Assembly (NCBI GenBank): GCA_947044405.1
Contig: CAMRHE010000506.1
Span: 1,050,001-1,114,000, forward strand
Direction of reading: 5' to 3'
Source of the DNA: Leptodactylus fallax
Lineage: Eukaryota; Chordata; Amphibia; Anura; Leptodactylidae
DNA length: 64,000 bases
Shown here: positions 11,425 to 23,810 of the stretch, in pieces
How the letters are laid out: each line of letters opens with the position of its first letter
Position numbering within the stretch: position 1 is the first letter of the stretch
The notes under the pieces: model-generated
The model's database searches: none
What the model was told of the DNA's origin: nothing
What the model saw: the letters and a program-made list of their open reading frames with translations, nothing else
Made by a program: the position numbers and the translations under genes

Positions 11425-13200
11425 TGGTTGTTGGTGGGCCAGGACTTATGGAACCATGGATTTCTATATGAAAGCAAAACTGTGGCAGAAGCAATAGCTT
11501 TCCCAATAACTTAGCAGACATACTGTATACGTAGTAAGGTACTGGATACTAACTTTGTAGAGCAAGTCGACCAACGCCAAATGATCCCCCTGCTGCAATG
11601 AAAAGAGAGAGAGATTCTATGAGTAAATGAAAACACGTGGAACATTCAAAAAACAGAGTGCTCCCATAGATGGCTTAGAACAGTAAGACATTCTTCGTGC
11701 ACAGACCGCTCACATACGAGGTCTTCTTTCCATCAGAACAATCACATTACAGGTCGAATTGGAGAAACTGTTCAAAATAAAACTATTACTGGAGATTATA
11801 GGGTTAAAAAAGTCACTGGGATTAAGTACACATTTAGGTCAAAAATACCCTCAGTGGACTCTTTATAAGGCATTTGTACCATTGTACCGTGGAAACATTA
11901 TTTAAAGATCGCTGTCCAAGTCTTCCATATCATCGTAACCTAATAGCATTCTTTTGTAGGGTTTTCCTAAACTTTTCTACTGGGGCTTTACCACCTTATG
12001 AATCTGAACCTCTTCTATAGGCCTCAAACATAGAGTCAAACATAGTGCCAGTCATACCACCCAGCAATGTTATTTGCATGCAGGAGTTGTCTTCAGGAAT
12101 GTCGGTAGTCAGACCAAGGTTTGACCACTTCTATCCAAACTGCTTCCTAAGCTAAGACTAGACAGCATGAGTAGATAGTCACCAGAGAGGTCAATGGGTA
12201 TGGAAGGCTTTTATATGCAGTAAAAACATCACCTGTGTGATTACCTGTCAGAAGGACTTACACAAAGCAGGATGGATCTATGGATTTTTATGGTGTATAA
12301 TAAATTCTGACCCTATTATCTAGATTCTCCAGGTTACTTCTCCACTCTTCAACCGTCCACTGTTGCTGAACCTTGGCTCATTGTGGCCTGTTAGCTGACG
12401 CTAGGGGGGAACGCTTAAGTCTTTGCCTCGGCAAGAAAGACACTGAATGACCCCAGGGAGTACCATCACTCCAGTCTTGTGGTGTTTCTAAGAACTGTGC
12501 CTTCACTATATGGAACAGTTGCTGTTCATCCAGTTGTTCCTTGGACCAGAAAAACAATGGATCAAAATTTTGACAAATTGTTGGATTTTTCCAACAAGAC
12601 TGAGATATGGACAATAACACTACCGTAGATGAATGCATTAATAAAAAATCTATTCAAGCCAGGGACATAGCTATTCGGGGTTAAGAGGTAGTAATCGTTT
12701 TGGAGCCCTGGAGCCTCAGGGTACCCAGAGGACTCTCTACACGATTTATAAACACCAATATTATATATAGCACATGGTAAGTGGAGGTTCTGTTACATAT
12801 TGCATTGGTACCCAAGAACTTCAAATAACACCTCTGATTCAAGCCTATCTGGTTCTTCATAATTCATGGAGCTATGGTTGTCACCTCTTCGTGCATGTTA
12901 TATAAAGTAAAACAGACTAAGGATGGTGAAGAAGGTTAGCAAATCAATAACACTATCTTCTTAGTTTTGCAATAACACTTAACTTACATTCCTCTGATGG
13001 ATCCCTTCCCCCATGAGGCCAGCTATGCATATTGGGTCTTTGTCTTTCTAACCGGTATATTCTAGATATCAGGCATAACTTCCTTGAGTAGCCACCACCA
13101 GCTAGTATATAGTGTTTCCAGGAATTCAGGAAAGAAATTTGGATGTTGCAAATACTATGCAGCTTAAAAGCATGGCATTAACATAATATCTACATCTCTA
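11425..13200. other. Non-coding stretch without recognised features
   Basis: Nothing recognisable on either strand. The 86-codon minus-strand ORF at 12378-12638 has no family signature. Confidence 0.45.
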
Positions 13201-13202
13201 TA

Positions 13203-13203
13203 G

Positions 13204-13240
<37 letters not shown>
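13203..13240. repeat. (ATCT)n microsatellite
   Basis: About nine uninterrupted ATCT tetranucleotides. Confidence 0.97.
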
Positions 13241-13241
<1 letters not shown>

Positions 13242-13464
13242 ATTGACAGAAATGTATCCTCTTCTACAGCTTGTTGAAGTTGGAGCTGGTTTAAAGGTAC
13301 TGACCCCAAATCCAGCCTTTAAAAAAATATATCAATACAGTATTATATATGACTAATATTGTATGATTTATTAGATGCAGTGCTTGTTACATATTTATTT
13401 TTAAATAAATATAAGATAGTTCAGAAATGTTGTCATACCATATCTAATGCCCCTATATAAAACT

Positions 13465-14040
13465 GATATAGACGACCATTTCTTCCAGAGCTTTCTTCCT
13501 TTTCTTGGCCAGATGTTGAAGGTTCTCATAAGAAGCTTATATCTCTTCCCGCACAACTCTGGTTTTGTTGGGTTGTCATCCAAGGCTCTCATTTGGACTG
13601 TCCTGTCTCAGGGGTGTTGATGCCTCGATTTTGCAGTCTGTAGATCTATTCTATTCCCATTACAGTACTGACTTTTTCATGATTTTTGAGGCGCTTTGCC
13701 TGCCAAAAACTCTTTCTCCAGTCTCTTCAGCACTGGACTCATCCTGGCCATAATCCTCACTTGTAAGAAACGGCAGATGTTCTTTCAACCATGATTCTGC
13801 TTCACTAGCACCAGCACAGCCCTGTGTCATGAGTACTGCCACCTCTAGCCGATATTTACTACCTTTGGCCTCTTCGTGAAGCTCTAGACACTTTTTCTGG
13901 CCATTGTAAATCATTTTCTGGATAGCTGCCCAGTCCGTGTAAGTCAGCTGGCATAATTCTTTCCCATTTCTCACCACTTTGGCTAGTGTAGATTGGTGGT
14001 ATAGTATCTCTGCTTCTAAGACTTTGATATAAACAAAAAG
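13465..14040 (-). pseudogene. Decayed spectrin-repeat coding sequence
   Basis: The minus-strand frame from 14040 reads KVLEAEILYHQSTLAKVV, then DWAAIQKMIYNGQKKCLEL, then ASEAESWLKEHLPFLTSEDY with GQDESSAE. That is the B/C-helix to A-helix pattern of spectrin repeats, including the diagnostic ESWL...L.SEDYG.D run. The frame then meets stops, and in the same frame at 13530-13465 a C-helix-like segment (YENLQHLAKKRKKALEEM) reappears after about 86 codons, against about 72 in a normal repeat. Helix B is therefore destroyed while flanking helices survive. Spectrins are membrane-skeleton proteins. No intron is visible across the repeat, so this is either a retrocopy remnant or a decayed exon of a beta-spectrin-like gene. 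The exact paralog cannot be named. Confidence 0.6.
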
Positions 14041-16240
14041 TTACCGAATCCACAGTCCTGGGGGCATAGTTATAGTGGCCACAGGGGAGAGGAGCTTCAA
14101 GCTTTAGGTTCAACTGTAAGATTAAATTGTATTGTCTTTTATGCTGGGCGGTACTAAAAGTCAGTCTGTGTTTTTCAACTTCTTAGTCTATCTATACGTT
14201 TCTACAACTGCAGGTAGTTTTTTTTTACACCAATCTTTTATGCAATACTTTTATTGCAAAAAATTGCAGAAAAATGGCCATATGGCCAGGATAGGACATG
14301 AAAATACGGGTAGACAAGTAGAAAAACTTGAGCATTCATTTTTAGGACATTGGTAAAAAGTTTGTAGAAGGGAGGTTGAGTGGCAAAGTTGGCCCAACTG
14401 GCGGTGGATCAACACCAGCTCTCACTGCCTGTCCATTTATCAGTATTGTGGGTTCTGGATCTCTTCAATGCAGTGCGTAGTCTCACAGTCAATGCCCCAT
14501 GAGTAAAAAGTATGCATATTATCTCTTCTCACGTCTCTCTAGTGCCCCCTATAGGTAAACTCCCTTTATGTCAATATCAGAGCAAGGGGCACCCATCTGT
14601 AGAGCTGATTCTGGGTTCTTGTTCCTCATTAGTATAGGTCACGGTACTAGGTGACCAGATGAGATGACTCCCCCACAATAGCATCTCTTCTAGTCAAATG
14701 GCACCATGTTCTGTACTGACAATAGGCAAGAACCTACAGATGGGTGTCTGCTCTGGCTAAACAAAGATTCCCATCTATGGACAGATGCATGGAGCTGCAT
14801 AGCCATAGTGTTGTGGATACGTATTAAGCATTTGTAAACTTTGAAAAAAGTTCTCATCCCACAGCACATCAGAGGTCACATTTCAAGGATCTTTTATGGG
14901 TTCCAACATTGACTCACAGGATATCCACTTGTAGGCGGTACTAGAGGGACAGTATTATTCTTTCTGGAGGAGAGCTACAATGATCGTACTGTATCTCCTC
15001 TAGAGGGATTACTTCCAGGGGTGGTTATGGTGCCATATGGCGGCACTGCAGTACCTGTGGCTCTGTAATATAACTTAATCCTAATATAATGAACTGATGT
15101 CTTTTTGGCATTTATAACTATATCACTAGGTTATAAAGAGATTTAGATTTTTTTGTATCTAATAATTAAATGGAAAAAAATTAATGGTTCCAAAAACATA
15201 TTGGCCAAATGGTCAAACCTATATTAAATAGGACAATAGGTTAACCAGTTTTCTTCCAACACCCATGAAACTGTACCAGATTACAGAATTTTCTGGATCA
15301 TGGAACACTAAGTAATCTTAAAAAATGCTGCAGCTCATGTTTGGCTCCAAAAAAGTGAAATAGCCATTTGGGTTTTATTAAAATGTTGGCATTCGGCATG
15401 ATTTTTCTCTCCAAACTATTACTATTACTGTTTCGCTGTATCATCTCGTGTTTCACCTATGGCATCAGAAACCTGTCAATCTCGTGTGAGATTAGGTGTG
15501 TTATCAAATACTATACCCACAGAGCTCTAAAATCCATATTTGTGGTCACTTCATAAGATACGTTATGGCCGTATTTGAGGTGGGGTGACATTGGAGTGAC
15601 AATTAATTTATTTATTTTACGGATACAACAAAAATGTAAAGTACAACAAATGTTCTCCATCTGCGGGGCTTGCATTTGTCATATATTTCAACATCTATTA
15701 TTCAATATGACATTCTCAATAGACCGCAAATAGTGACTATTAATTCTCATTGGTTTGCTATTGCCAGAACAAATTCCGATACGTTGGGCTTGTGACACAT
15801 GGTGAGGTTAAGCAGAAACCATTCAAAAACTGATGTTGAAGTAAACAGCTTCAAGTTTAATAGGCTACATATGGGCTTCTTGGAATTAGAAACGAGAAGT
15901 CAGAAAAAATGTGTTGGGTTGGCCGTCACATTAAAATATTAGACACAGTGTTGGGCCAAATTTCAGTGTTTCTCTGATAGACATACAAAGCAGATTGTTA
16001 TCTGTGAACTTCTACAGTGAAAGCATGAGTAAGTCAAGTTGAATCAGCAAAGTGGAGAATCACTCATGCAAACGCATTGTGCAGATGGAATGTCTACCAT
16101 GTATTAACACCTCAAATGCAAACTTGTGTTGGTTTACACAAAACGTTACACTATCATTGGTCAAAAAAAACTTCTTAATGGGGCTTTCATTTAGAAAGAA
16201 AAACAAACAAGGGGATTATATAAAATAAAAAAGATTGGTC
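14041..16240. other. Non-coding stretch
   Basis: No gene seen. The segment 14580-14750 has a loose inverted repeat (GGCACCCATCTGTAG / CTACAGATGGGTGTC), possibly a small MITE. The segment 15590-15840 looks unique and AT-rich and might be conserved non-coding DNA; this is untested. Confidence 0.4.
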
Positions 16241-16243
16241 TTA

Positions 16244-16871
16244 GGCAGGGTTCACACTACCGTTGATGTCCGTTCTGATAATGTCCATTAAAAAAAGAAA
16301 AACAACCACCTATCATAACAGACATTAACGGACACTAACTGATGCTAACTGATGTTAATGTGTCCGTTTTTTGAACTGATCCAATTAATGGATTAGTTTA
16401 AAAAAACGGACACATTAGCATCAGTTAGCATCAGTTAGTGTCCGTTTTTTAACACTGTCCGTTTTTTTTTTTTTTCTGCTTTCTGAGCATGCGCAGGAAA
16501 AAAACGGACGTAAAATAACGGACAGTAACTGATGGCTATCAGTTACTGTCCGTTATAAGTCCGTTACCCATAGACTTCAATGTTAAAAAAATAACGGACA
16601 CTTGCTGTACGTCAAGAATCCGTTTTTTTCAAATGGAAAAAAAAGCCCTGCATGTAGGATTTTTTGTCCGCGAAAAAATAACGTACTTCTGACGGATTTG
16701 GTGTAAACGGACACAAACGGACACTAACAGACACAATATAAAAACCAATTGAAATGAATGGAAATTTTAACGGATTTCTGATGGTTCAGCTAGTGTCCGA
16801 TGCTAAAATCTTGTAACAGACAATAGCAATGGACACTACTGACGGTCACCAACGGTAGTGTGAACGCCCCC
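16244..16871. mobile_element. TTA-flanked Harbinger-like MITE rich in CGGACA hairpins
   Basis: TTA lies on both sides (16241-16243 and 16872-16874). The ends are inverted: GGCAGGGTTCACACTACCG on the left and CGGTAGTGTGAACGCCCCC on the right. A 3-bp TWA duplication is typical of PIF/Harbinger. The inside is built from GTCCGTT / AACGGAC motifs: arms at 16329-16373 and 16402-16446 form a long inverted repeat, and 16517-16554 is a perfect hairpin with 17-bp arms. No coding sequence. Shorter elements with similar GGTTCACAT-type ends lie at 36531-36752 and 62117-62334. Confidence 0.75.
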
Positions 16872-16874
16872 TTA

Positions 16875-19800
16875 TCTTAAATGGCAATACATTGATACAA
16901 ATGGCAATAAGTAAAGAGAATTTTGAGAAGTTTTGTTATTTAAAAAAATGTCCCTGTAGAAATATCAAAATTATCTTATACAAAAATGTATAGGTCTGTG
17001 CATGTCATAATAGTCTGGCTCTGTTAGTCATGTATGCCTTATAGAATACAGTACAGCTTCTGCTGCATATCAGTCAAAGAAGCAGGGAAATCATTTAGAC
17101 TGTTAGGCTTACTTTCTCCAGTGCAGTATGTATCAGGGCATCTTGTTGTTAACAAATGCTGCTGCCCTGGCAGGGATTCTGAGAAGTAGAAGTAAAGTCT
17201 ATGTCCAGCCTAAATAATATCATTTCTTTCACTGAAGATACAGCAGAAGCTATACTGTATTCTACTGGGCTTTCATTACTGACTCTACCTATAAATTTGA
17301 TTCTCGTCTCAAATTATACAGTAGCTTTAGTGGGGTAATTTTAATAATAATTCACCAACTCAATGTTTCAAGAAGGCCAAAAGCACAGGTAAACTAAATT
17401 TCTGCTTTCAATCTAAAAGACTAGAAAAAAAAGGAAGTTTCCAATAATGGACATCCATCACAAAACTACAAGATAGAATTGTGTAATAGGTGATAAATGT
17501 ATCAGTGGGAGCCCAACCTCTGTGACCTCCTCTGATAACTAGAATGGGGGTCCTGACATTGCCATTGCTTCTCATTGTATGGCTATTGTCAGGAGGACTT
17601 TGAATGGACTGTCAAGCGCTATACTCAGCTGTCTCTATCAGCCCTATAGACATTGTATGGAGCAGTGGGTACATGCAGTTTAATACAATAGAGAATATTG
17701 CAGGTGTTGCTAGTACGGAGAGCACCTGCTAAGTCTAAGTATAAAAGGCAAATATTGAACATGCCGCTCTTCTTCAAAATGATAATAGGGTGATAGGCAT
17801 CGGAGAAAAGCAGATGACAGATCTACTGATCTACTAAACATTTTCTTTAGCTCTGTGTATACAGAGGAACATAATGAGGCGATGAGTCTTAGTATAATAT
17901 GTTACTGGCACCATACCAGTTCTGCCACCGAGCTGACACAAGTCTTGATGAGAAAATGAATAGACAATATGAATGACAATAAGACACCTGGAGCAGATGG
18001 CTCCTATGAATTCTTCGAGAGAGTCATTTTGTGAATTGCAGCTTATTATTTCTATTTTTACAAACACCTCATGCCAGGTTTGGCACCAAAGACTAACATT
18101 AAAGAACGAGGCATCTACCTTTTGTAAACAACAGAGGTGAAATACCTGTAAATCACAGATTGGGAGTCTACAATTGGGACTAAGGTCATCATTATGGTAT
18201 CTTACTTTTCAGAATGCTCAAGTTGTGGTCACATGCTATACAAACATTAATGTTAGATGCCCATCTATGGGATCTATACATAGCTACATAGGTATAGTGT
18301 ATATCAAGAATTCTTGAACGAAAGAATTATCTTGGTTATTTTACACTGTACATTCACAGGAAGGCTATAAATCCCCTATAAGTTTTCAGGTTTCTTCATG
18401 TAAAGGATAAAAATTCCTTCCTGACTCCATATGACAATTAAGATCTATCCCTGTGTATAATATGTCTTTTGGATTAGTCAAGGAAGTGTCTTCTCAGTAT
18501 GATGCTTCCTTCTAATGATCACAAAAAAGGTAGTTTGAGGTATCTGCCATTCTTCACTTTTAGCCTTCATGGGTTGGATACTCAGGTTATGGTCCCTTGA
18601 ACGTCTGATAGCGTTAGAACATAGGATAGATTGGGGTCAGCAACAATCATGTGAGCGTCAGAAGAGGGCGTTGTGTACCATAATCATGGTGGCACTATGG
18701 CTCTGGATGGTACCAACATACTGTTGTCGGGCATATAAAGCACCTCAGCAGTACTCTTGCATATAGATATTCATCGTGCAGCATCTTAGCCAGGCTGTGT
18801 GTCGGTATAATATACTATGTAGATTATTTGAGAAACTACTCAGTTTATTCTATATACTGTAGACACCCAGGGTGGCTGAGATAACATCTAGGTGCAGAGT
18901 CAGACCAACAAGTATACTTCCTACTTGGGTCCAGTCTTCTTAATCACAGCCCCTATAACCAGTCATCCTGCAGCCTCTTGCTGCGGCCTGAGATCTGCTG
19001 CTGTGTGGGAACATATCCTTGGCTCACAGAGGTAAAAGGGCCCAGTTCAAAGGAAAGTTCCCACCAGTAGGCTACTGACAGCACCAAAGACATTCAGAAA
19101 CAGGGGCTAAGCAGCAAGCTACAACTGGAAAATAAATTTATGCTGGTGACATTTTAGGACTTAATGATCGATCGTCAGGTAATATTGCATGTAGCTGTGT
19201 AGTGGGCTTGCAGAATTAATTTTACTGGGGGGCACTAGGCACCCCAAACCGACATTACTTGTAGATCCATATAATTGGGTCTCCCATTGGAAATACTACA
19301 AATGAAGTCTTAACGTGACTAGAAATAATGATAAAGATGGTCAGTAAAAAGGATGAGGGTATGATCTAGTTTCCACCAGTGTAAACAGCTTGTGATGACT
19401 GAATGATGGAATCAAAGATGACTTGAGTTGTTTGTTTTTCTCCTAACCTTCCCTGAGACTCAAGCTGATCGAGGAATGTGCCTATTGATGCTAAACAAAA
19501 CCCATGTGTACATTTTCATGGCTGTACAGTGACCCTTTTCTCCTAATGTTGCAAGTCTGGTTGACCCTAAAGAGGTTAAAACTCTTAGACATTCATTACC
19601 TTAAGCAAAACAGATTTCCTGTCACTTGGGTGAAGGATTGGTCTCTTAAATCATATGTAAGCTACTGGCCAAGAAGCCTAACACTAGCATGCTATGCCCC
19701 TAACATTCTCAATGGAATACTAATTCTCCTTAGGTGGCTTTAGAAGGATGGTCAAGAAGCCTTAGCTTCAGCCAAAAAAAACAGTAGCTCTTGTCTAGGG

Positions 19801-20817
19801 GGAAGTTCTGGTTCGTGTTGGTCCTCATTGGGGAGATCCAGTTTATGTATGGAGTATTACAGGAAACACTCTACACAGGAAACACTCCAGAAGAAAGAAA
19901 AGAGTCTTTCTAGCGCCAGCTATAGGTGGCTATCTTGTAAAACTATGACCGACCCATAAAAGCACCTTAAAACTTGGCTATGGATGTTTAGAGGGAAGAA
20001 AAAATTCTCCAAAGTTGACATAGACATAATCACTATCCAAAACGGCTATTCAGTTCAACGCTGGGATGAGGTCCATGTGCCCACAGATGGTTAGCTGGTT
20101 ATCTTAGGTCATGGCTTATATTACATCATTTCCTGTGCAGTGGCTTTCTTTATGGTGCACCAATAAGACTCCCAAAGTGTTTCCCTAAATAGCATTGGCC
20201 AGTCATTCACCTAGGGAATAAATCTGCATCCTATGTAACTGGCTTTCCATAGATTTGGGCACCATGTCTAAAATCATAGGTGCTGAGCTCTTCAGAATCA
20301 ATGGCACTTAACTTCAGAATAATAACCCCTGGCTACTCCTGGTAACTGCCTTTCCATAGATCTGAGATCATAAGTGCTGAGGTCATCAGAGTCAATGACA
20401 CCTCTTACGGTGCCCTACATACAGCAGAATCATGTGCATGGAACCTGTAAGGTCTAACATGGAGTTTCTATAGTTCAATAGACTGTAATTTTAGGCCCCC
20501 TGTATACCACCATATGGTGCCTCTATATGGTACTGTATTACAGAGATATTCCAATTTAGTAGCAAGGTATCTAAAGTAAAATATCTCTTTAATATGGCGT
20601 TCGATGGAACATGGAGCATTTGGCTTCCCCTCTTATTCATACCTCAGCATTACTGTATGAAATTAGAAACATGTGGAGGTACAGTAAGAGCGCATAGACT
20701 TTTATGAGTTCCATTTTATGGCTCTGTAGAACTTAAAACTTCCTTGGAGCCATAATCCAGACACGTGCATGAACACGTGCATGAGGCCTTATACTTAAGT
20801 CATGTTCAGGTCATGAG
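16875..20817. other. Non-coding stretch with weak repeat fragments
   Basis: No supported gene. The part near 18400-18470 (AATTCCTTCCTGACTCCATA) matches the repeat that hosts the L2 LINE at 30.8-33.5 kb. The part 19830-19960 (GGAGATCCAGTTTATGTATG and GGAAACACTCCAGAAGAAAG) resembles 53190-53300. The rest is unassigned. The minus-strand ORF at 17834-18067 has no recognisable domain. Confidence 0.4.
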
Positions 20818-21332
20818 ACTAGATCAACAATACAAGAAACTGAAAATTCACACACTCTTTATACACACAAGACCTGGATCTTCAAAGGGTCTTAGAATCT
20901 TTAAAGAAAATCAAAATGCAATATAAGTAGAGAAGTTATTTACAACAGGTAAAGAAATAAACAATCTGGAAACTTGTGGGGCGTGACGGAGGGATCATTA
21001 ATTCTTGTTGTTATCTGTTTGCTATCAGGTGGTGATTTGTGACCCTCAAAGTTCATACATAGTGTGACATGAAACTGGCATGAATTTCAGAGTTTGAAAT
21101 TTTTGAATTAACTTATATTCCCATTTCTTTCTCTCCCTCTGCGTCTTGTGTGTATAAAGAGTGTGTGAATTTTCAGTTTCTTGTATGTCTGAAGAAGTGA
21201 GCTAGACTCTCGATCGAAAGCTTACTATCAAATATACTCAGTTAGCCTCTAAAAGGTATCGCCTGATTTCTTCACTCTTCCACTACTTTCTATGGCTAAC
21301 ACGGTACAACATTATACTACTAGATCAACAAT
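20818..21332 (+). mobile_element. Penelope-like element fragment with 5' inversion and 14-bp TSD
   Basis: A 14-bp direct repeat, ACTAGATCAACAAT, flanks the insertion (20818-20831 and 21319-21332). The 3' part (21143-21318) lies in plus orientation and ends ...GGTACAACATTATACTACT. The preceding part (20832-21142) is the same family in minus orientation, as shown by comparison with 56205-56650. A 43-bp sequence occurs perfectly inverted at 20831-20873 and 21143-21185. At the switch point the two parts share GTCTT. The order is therefore inverted AB followed by BC, as made by twin priming during target-primed reverse transcription. Only 3' UTR and a trace of the ORF end are present. Confidence 0.8.
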
Positions 21333-21684
21333 GGCATTTTAAAAGAATGTATGCTTTAAACATAGGCAGGATACTGAATATACTAATATGGCCACTTTAT
21401 TAGAGACACCTGCCCTTTCATGACTGGAGCTTCCCTGTGTAGACATTAGATATTTGACCAATGGAATGTAGCACATTTTCCGTGAATCAATTTCAGTATG
21501 AGTCCACATTAGGGAACTTTATTTTGCTTTAATGGCCATTATAGTTCCTAGACCTTAATCCTATACAGTACCTATGGGATGGTGTCGAACAGGCTGTTCA
21601 GAGCATGTGAGTACCTCTATATGACTTCAAGCAATTGCATGAGGCTATCCTTTCCAAATAGGCCAATATTCCTGTTGAATTATT

Positions 21685-22276
21685 TTAAAGAGGACCTTTC
21701 ATGTCCTCATGTATATACTGTTTTACATACCGCTAGAAAGCCAACAGCGCGCTGAATTCAGCGCACTGCCGGCTTTCCCGGTATGTGCCCCGGGGCTGGA
21801 GATATCGGCGGTGTGTTTCACGGTTTACTGTCAGAAGGGCGTTCCTGACAGTCTAGCTGCGCTGTGAGGAACGCCCTCCATGACATTTCTCGTCCATAGA
21901 CTTGTACTGGGGGCGTTTCTCACAGCTCAGCATCATCGCCGGGCAGTAAGGAACGCCCCCTCTGACAGTACAGGGCTATAGACGAGTACAGAGAGAGGGG
22001 GCGTTCCTTACTGCCCGGCGATGACGCTGAGCTGTGAGGAACGCCCCTCAGTACAGTGCTATGGAGGAATACTGTCAGGGAGGGCGTTCCTCACAGCGCA
22101 GCTAGAATGTCAGGAACACCCTTCTGACAGTAAATCGTGAAACTAAGACCCCTGATATCTCCAGCCCCCGGGGCACATACCGGGAAAGCCGGCAGTGCGC
22201 TGAATTCAGTGCGCTGTCGGCTTTCTAGCGGTATGTAAAACTGCATATACATGAGGACGTGAAAGGTCGTCTTTAA
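21685..22276. mobile_element. TTAA-flanked near-perfect palindromic MITE, about 590 bp
   Basis: TTAA at 21685-21688 and 22273-22276. The ends are inverted (AGAGGACCTTTCATGTCC and GGACGTGAAAGGTCGTCT). The palindrome continues almost to the centre: GCTAGAAAGCC / GGCTTTCTAGC, CCGGCTTTCCCGGTATGTG / its inverse, GGCGTTCC blocks, and GCCGGGCAGTAAGGAACG / CGTTCCTTACTGCCCGGC around the centre. The interior is GC-rich, unlike its surroundings. No coding potential. Likely a non-autonomous element mobilised by a piggyBac-type transposase (inference from TTAA). Confidence 0.85.
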
Positions 22277-22279
22277 CAC

Positions 22280-23319
22280 CCATTGGAAACTATGCCACTA
22301 CTAACTTTGGCGGTTCTAAAGACCAAAGGAAGTTTAATGTGCTACTCGATGGGTGTCTGTAATAAAGTGGCCATCTCATGAATTTAGTTGCACGACCTCA
22401 TCATCATCAACACTATACACAGTATACACTAACCATGACAAATGTTGGATATTAAGGCCCAGGTCATCATTGCAGTACCAAGTACATTTCAAATCTGCAT
22501 ACCGCATTGGTTATATAACAGGGGGCTGGTGGCAGGGTGTTGAACCATTGAACTATGTAGGGCATAAGCACTTTAACTGTGGTGTTAAATGGATTTTCTA
22601 TGTAAAGGAAATCTAGGTAAAAATGTCCTAATCCTATTTTCTGCTTATAACATAAGTCACATTGATTTTGTGTTCCCTAAGGCCAATTTCAATAGCAATA
22701 CATGCATGTCATACTCGGAAGCTTAATTCCACCTCATGTTGTAAACTCTTCATAGATATTTCCTAAATCTGTCATAACTACCTATGTAATTGAGAAATTT
22801 ACCTCCACTTTTATTTCATTAAAACGAAAGCTAAAACCATCAGACATTATAACATATTAATAATATAAGGATCACTTCTGGTATTGAGTTGCTTTACTGT
22901 TTATACTACATTTTTACTGTTGTCACGGTTATAATGTAATTCTACAGGTAAACCAAAGGAAGATTGACAGAGTCAGATTAAGACCACATTTAGGAAAAAT
23001 ACGGCTTTGTACGGAACCGGTATATTTAGAAGAACGCTAAATTGTAAAGCAATAGAATTAGGTAGGCCAAATCCATTTTGGCTATGTAAGTGAAAGAAAG
23101 CATTGTGCATGTTGTATCCTAACATGTCCGATCCTTACTTTTAAAGATAGATAAGCCGCAGCCAGAGATGTCTCAGGCTAGCTTATTCCTCTCTCACCAT
23201 TAAGAACACATACATGCCTGGCTGAACCAAGTGTGGATGTGTATGGAAGGCCAGGAGGAATTGCTTTTGGCCAAAGAAGTGTTTGGTCAATAGCTATAGA
23301 GTGTGTATGGCTATCCTAA
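22280..23319. other. Non-coding stretch
   Basis: No gene. The stretch 22690-22870 looks unique. The part 23100-23260 resembles the GGCATGTT / CTTATTCCTC dispersed family noted at 1690 and 34290. Confidence 0.4.
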
Positions 23320-23465
23320 AAGGACTTATATACACAAAACTTGGCACTCTAATGAGATATGATGCACTTGGGAATTTATTAATAGTTTTGCTATCCAAAT
23401 ATTCAAAGTAACGTTTCGGCTGCATAAGAAACCTTCATCAGGCTGATTGCAGTTGTGAGTAGGAA
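23320..23465 (-). mobile_element. PLE-like 3' end fragment
   Basis: Read on the minus strand it gives CCTGATGAAGGTTTCTTATG then GCCGAAACGTTACTTTG, followed by an AT-rich tail. The GATGAAGG...GAAACGTT block is common in the 3' regions of vertebrate Penelope-like elements. No coding part is preserved, so the class is inferred from this motif only. Confidence 0.4.
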
Positions 23466-23539
23466 GTCCAAGATAGATGGCCAATGGAATAGCTTGCGGA
23501 AAAATTGTATGGGATTTTTTTTATACTCTGAGATCTCTT

Positions 23540-23810
23540 CAGATTGAAATAACACCAATACTCACCCTACCTCGCCTGTACTGGGCTCCCTTGTGGTTTA
23601 CATTGTATGCTTCCCCAGCGTTCATAGTCCTCTTCTGTGAGGTCATGGGGGGACTTCTGAGGCCTATGACTGGGCCTCAGAAGTCACTCGGGGGCATCGA
23701 GATTGTACTATCCTTTGCCCACATACTGGCAAGCATCACGTGGAGCCATCCCTGCCTGTACAGAGGCGGACAATCAGGCTGTGTCATGTACAGTAGTAGA
23801 GCTGGCTTTC
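23540..23810. repeat. Dispersed repeat with GAGGCCTATGACTGGGCCTCAG core
   Basis: A CTGAGGCC / GGCCTCAG inverted motif and the surrounding order of blocks (ATACTCACC..., GGTCAC..GGGGGG, CATTGA) recur at 28880-29050. The 139-codon plus-strand ORF crossing it is not supported as a gene. Confidence 0.5.
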
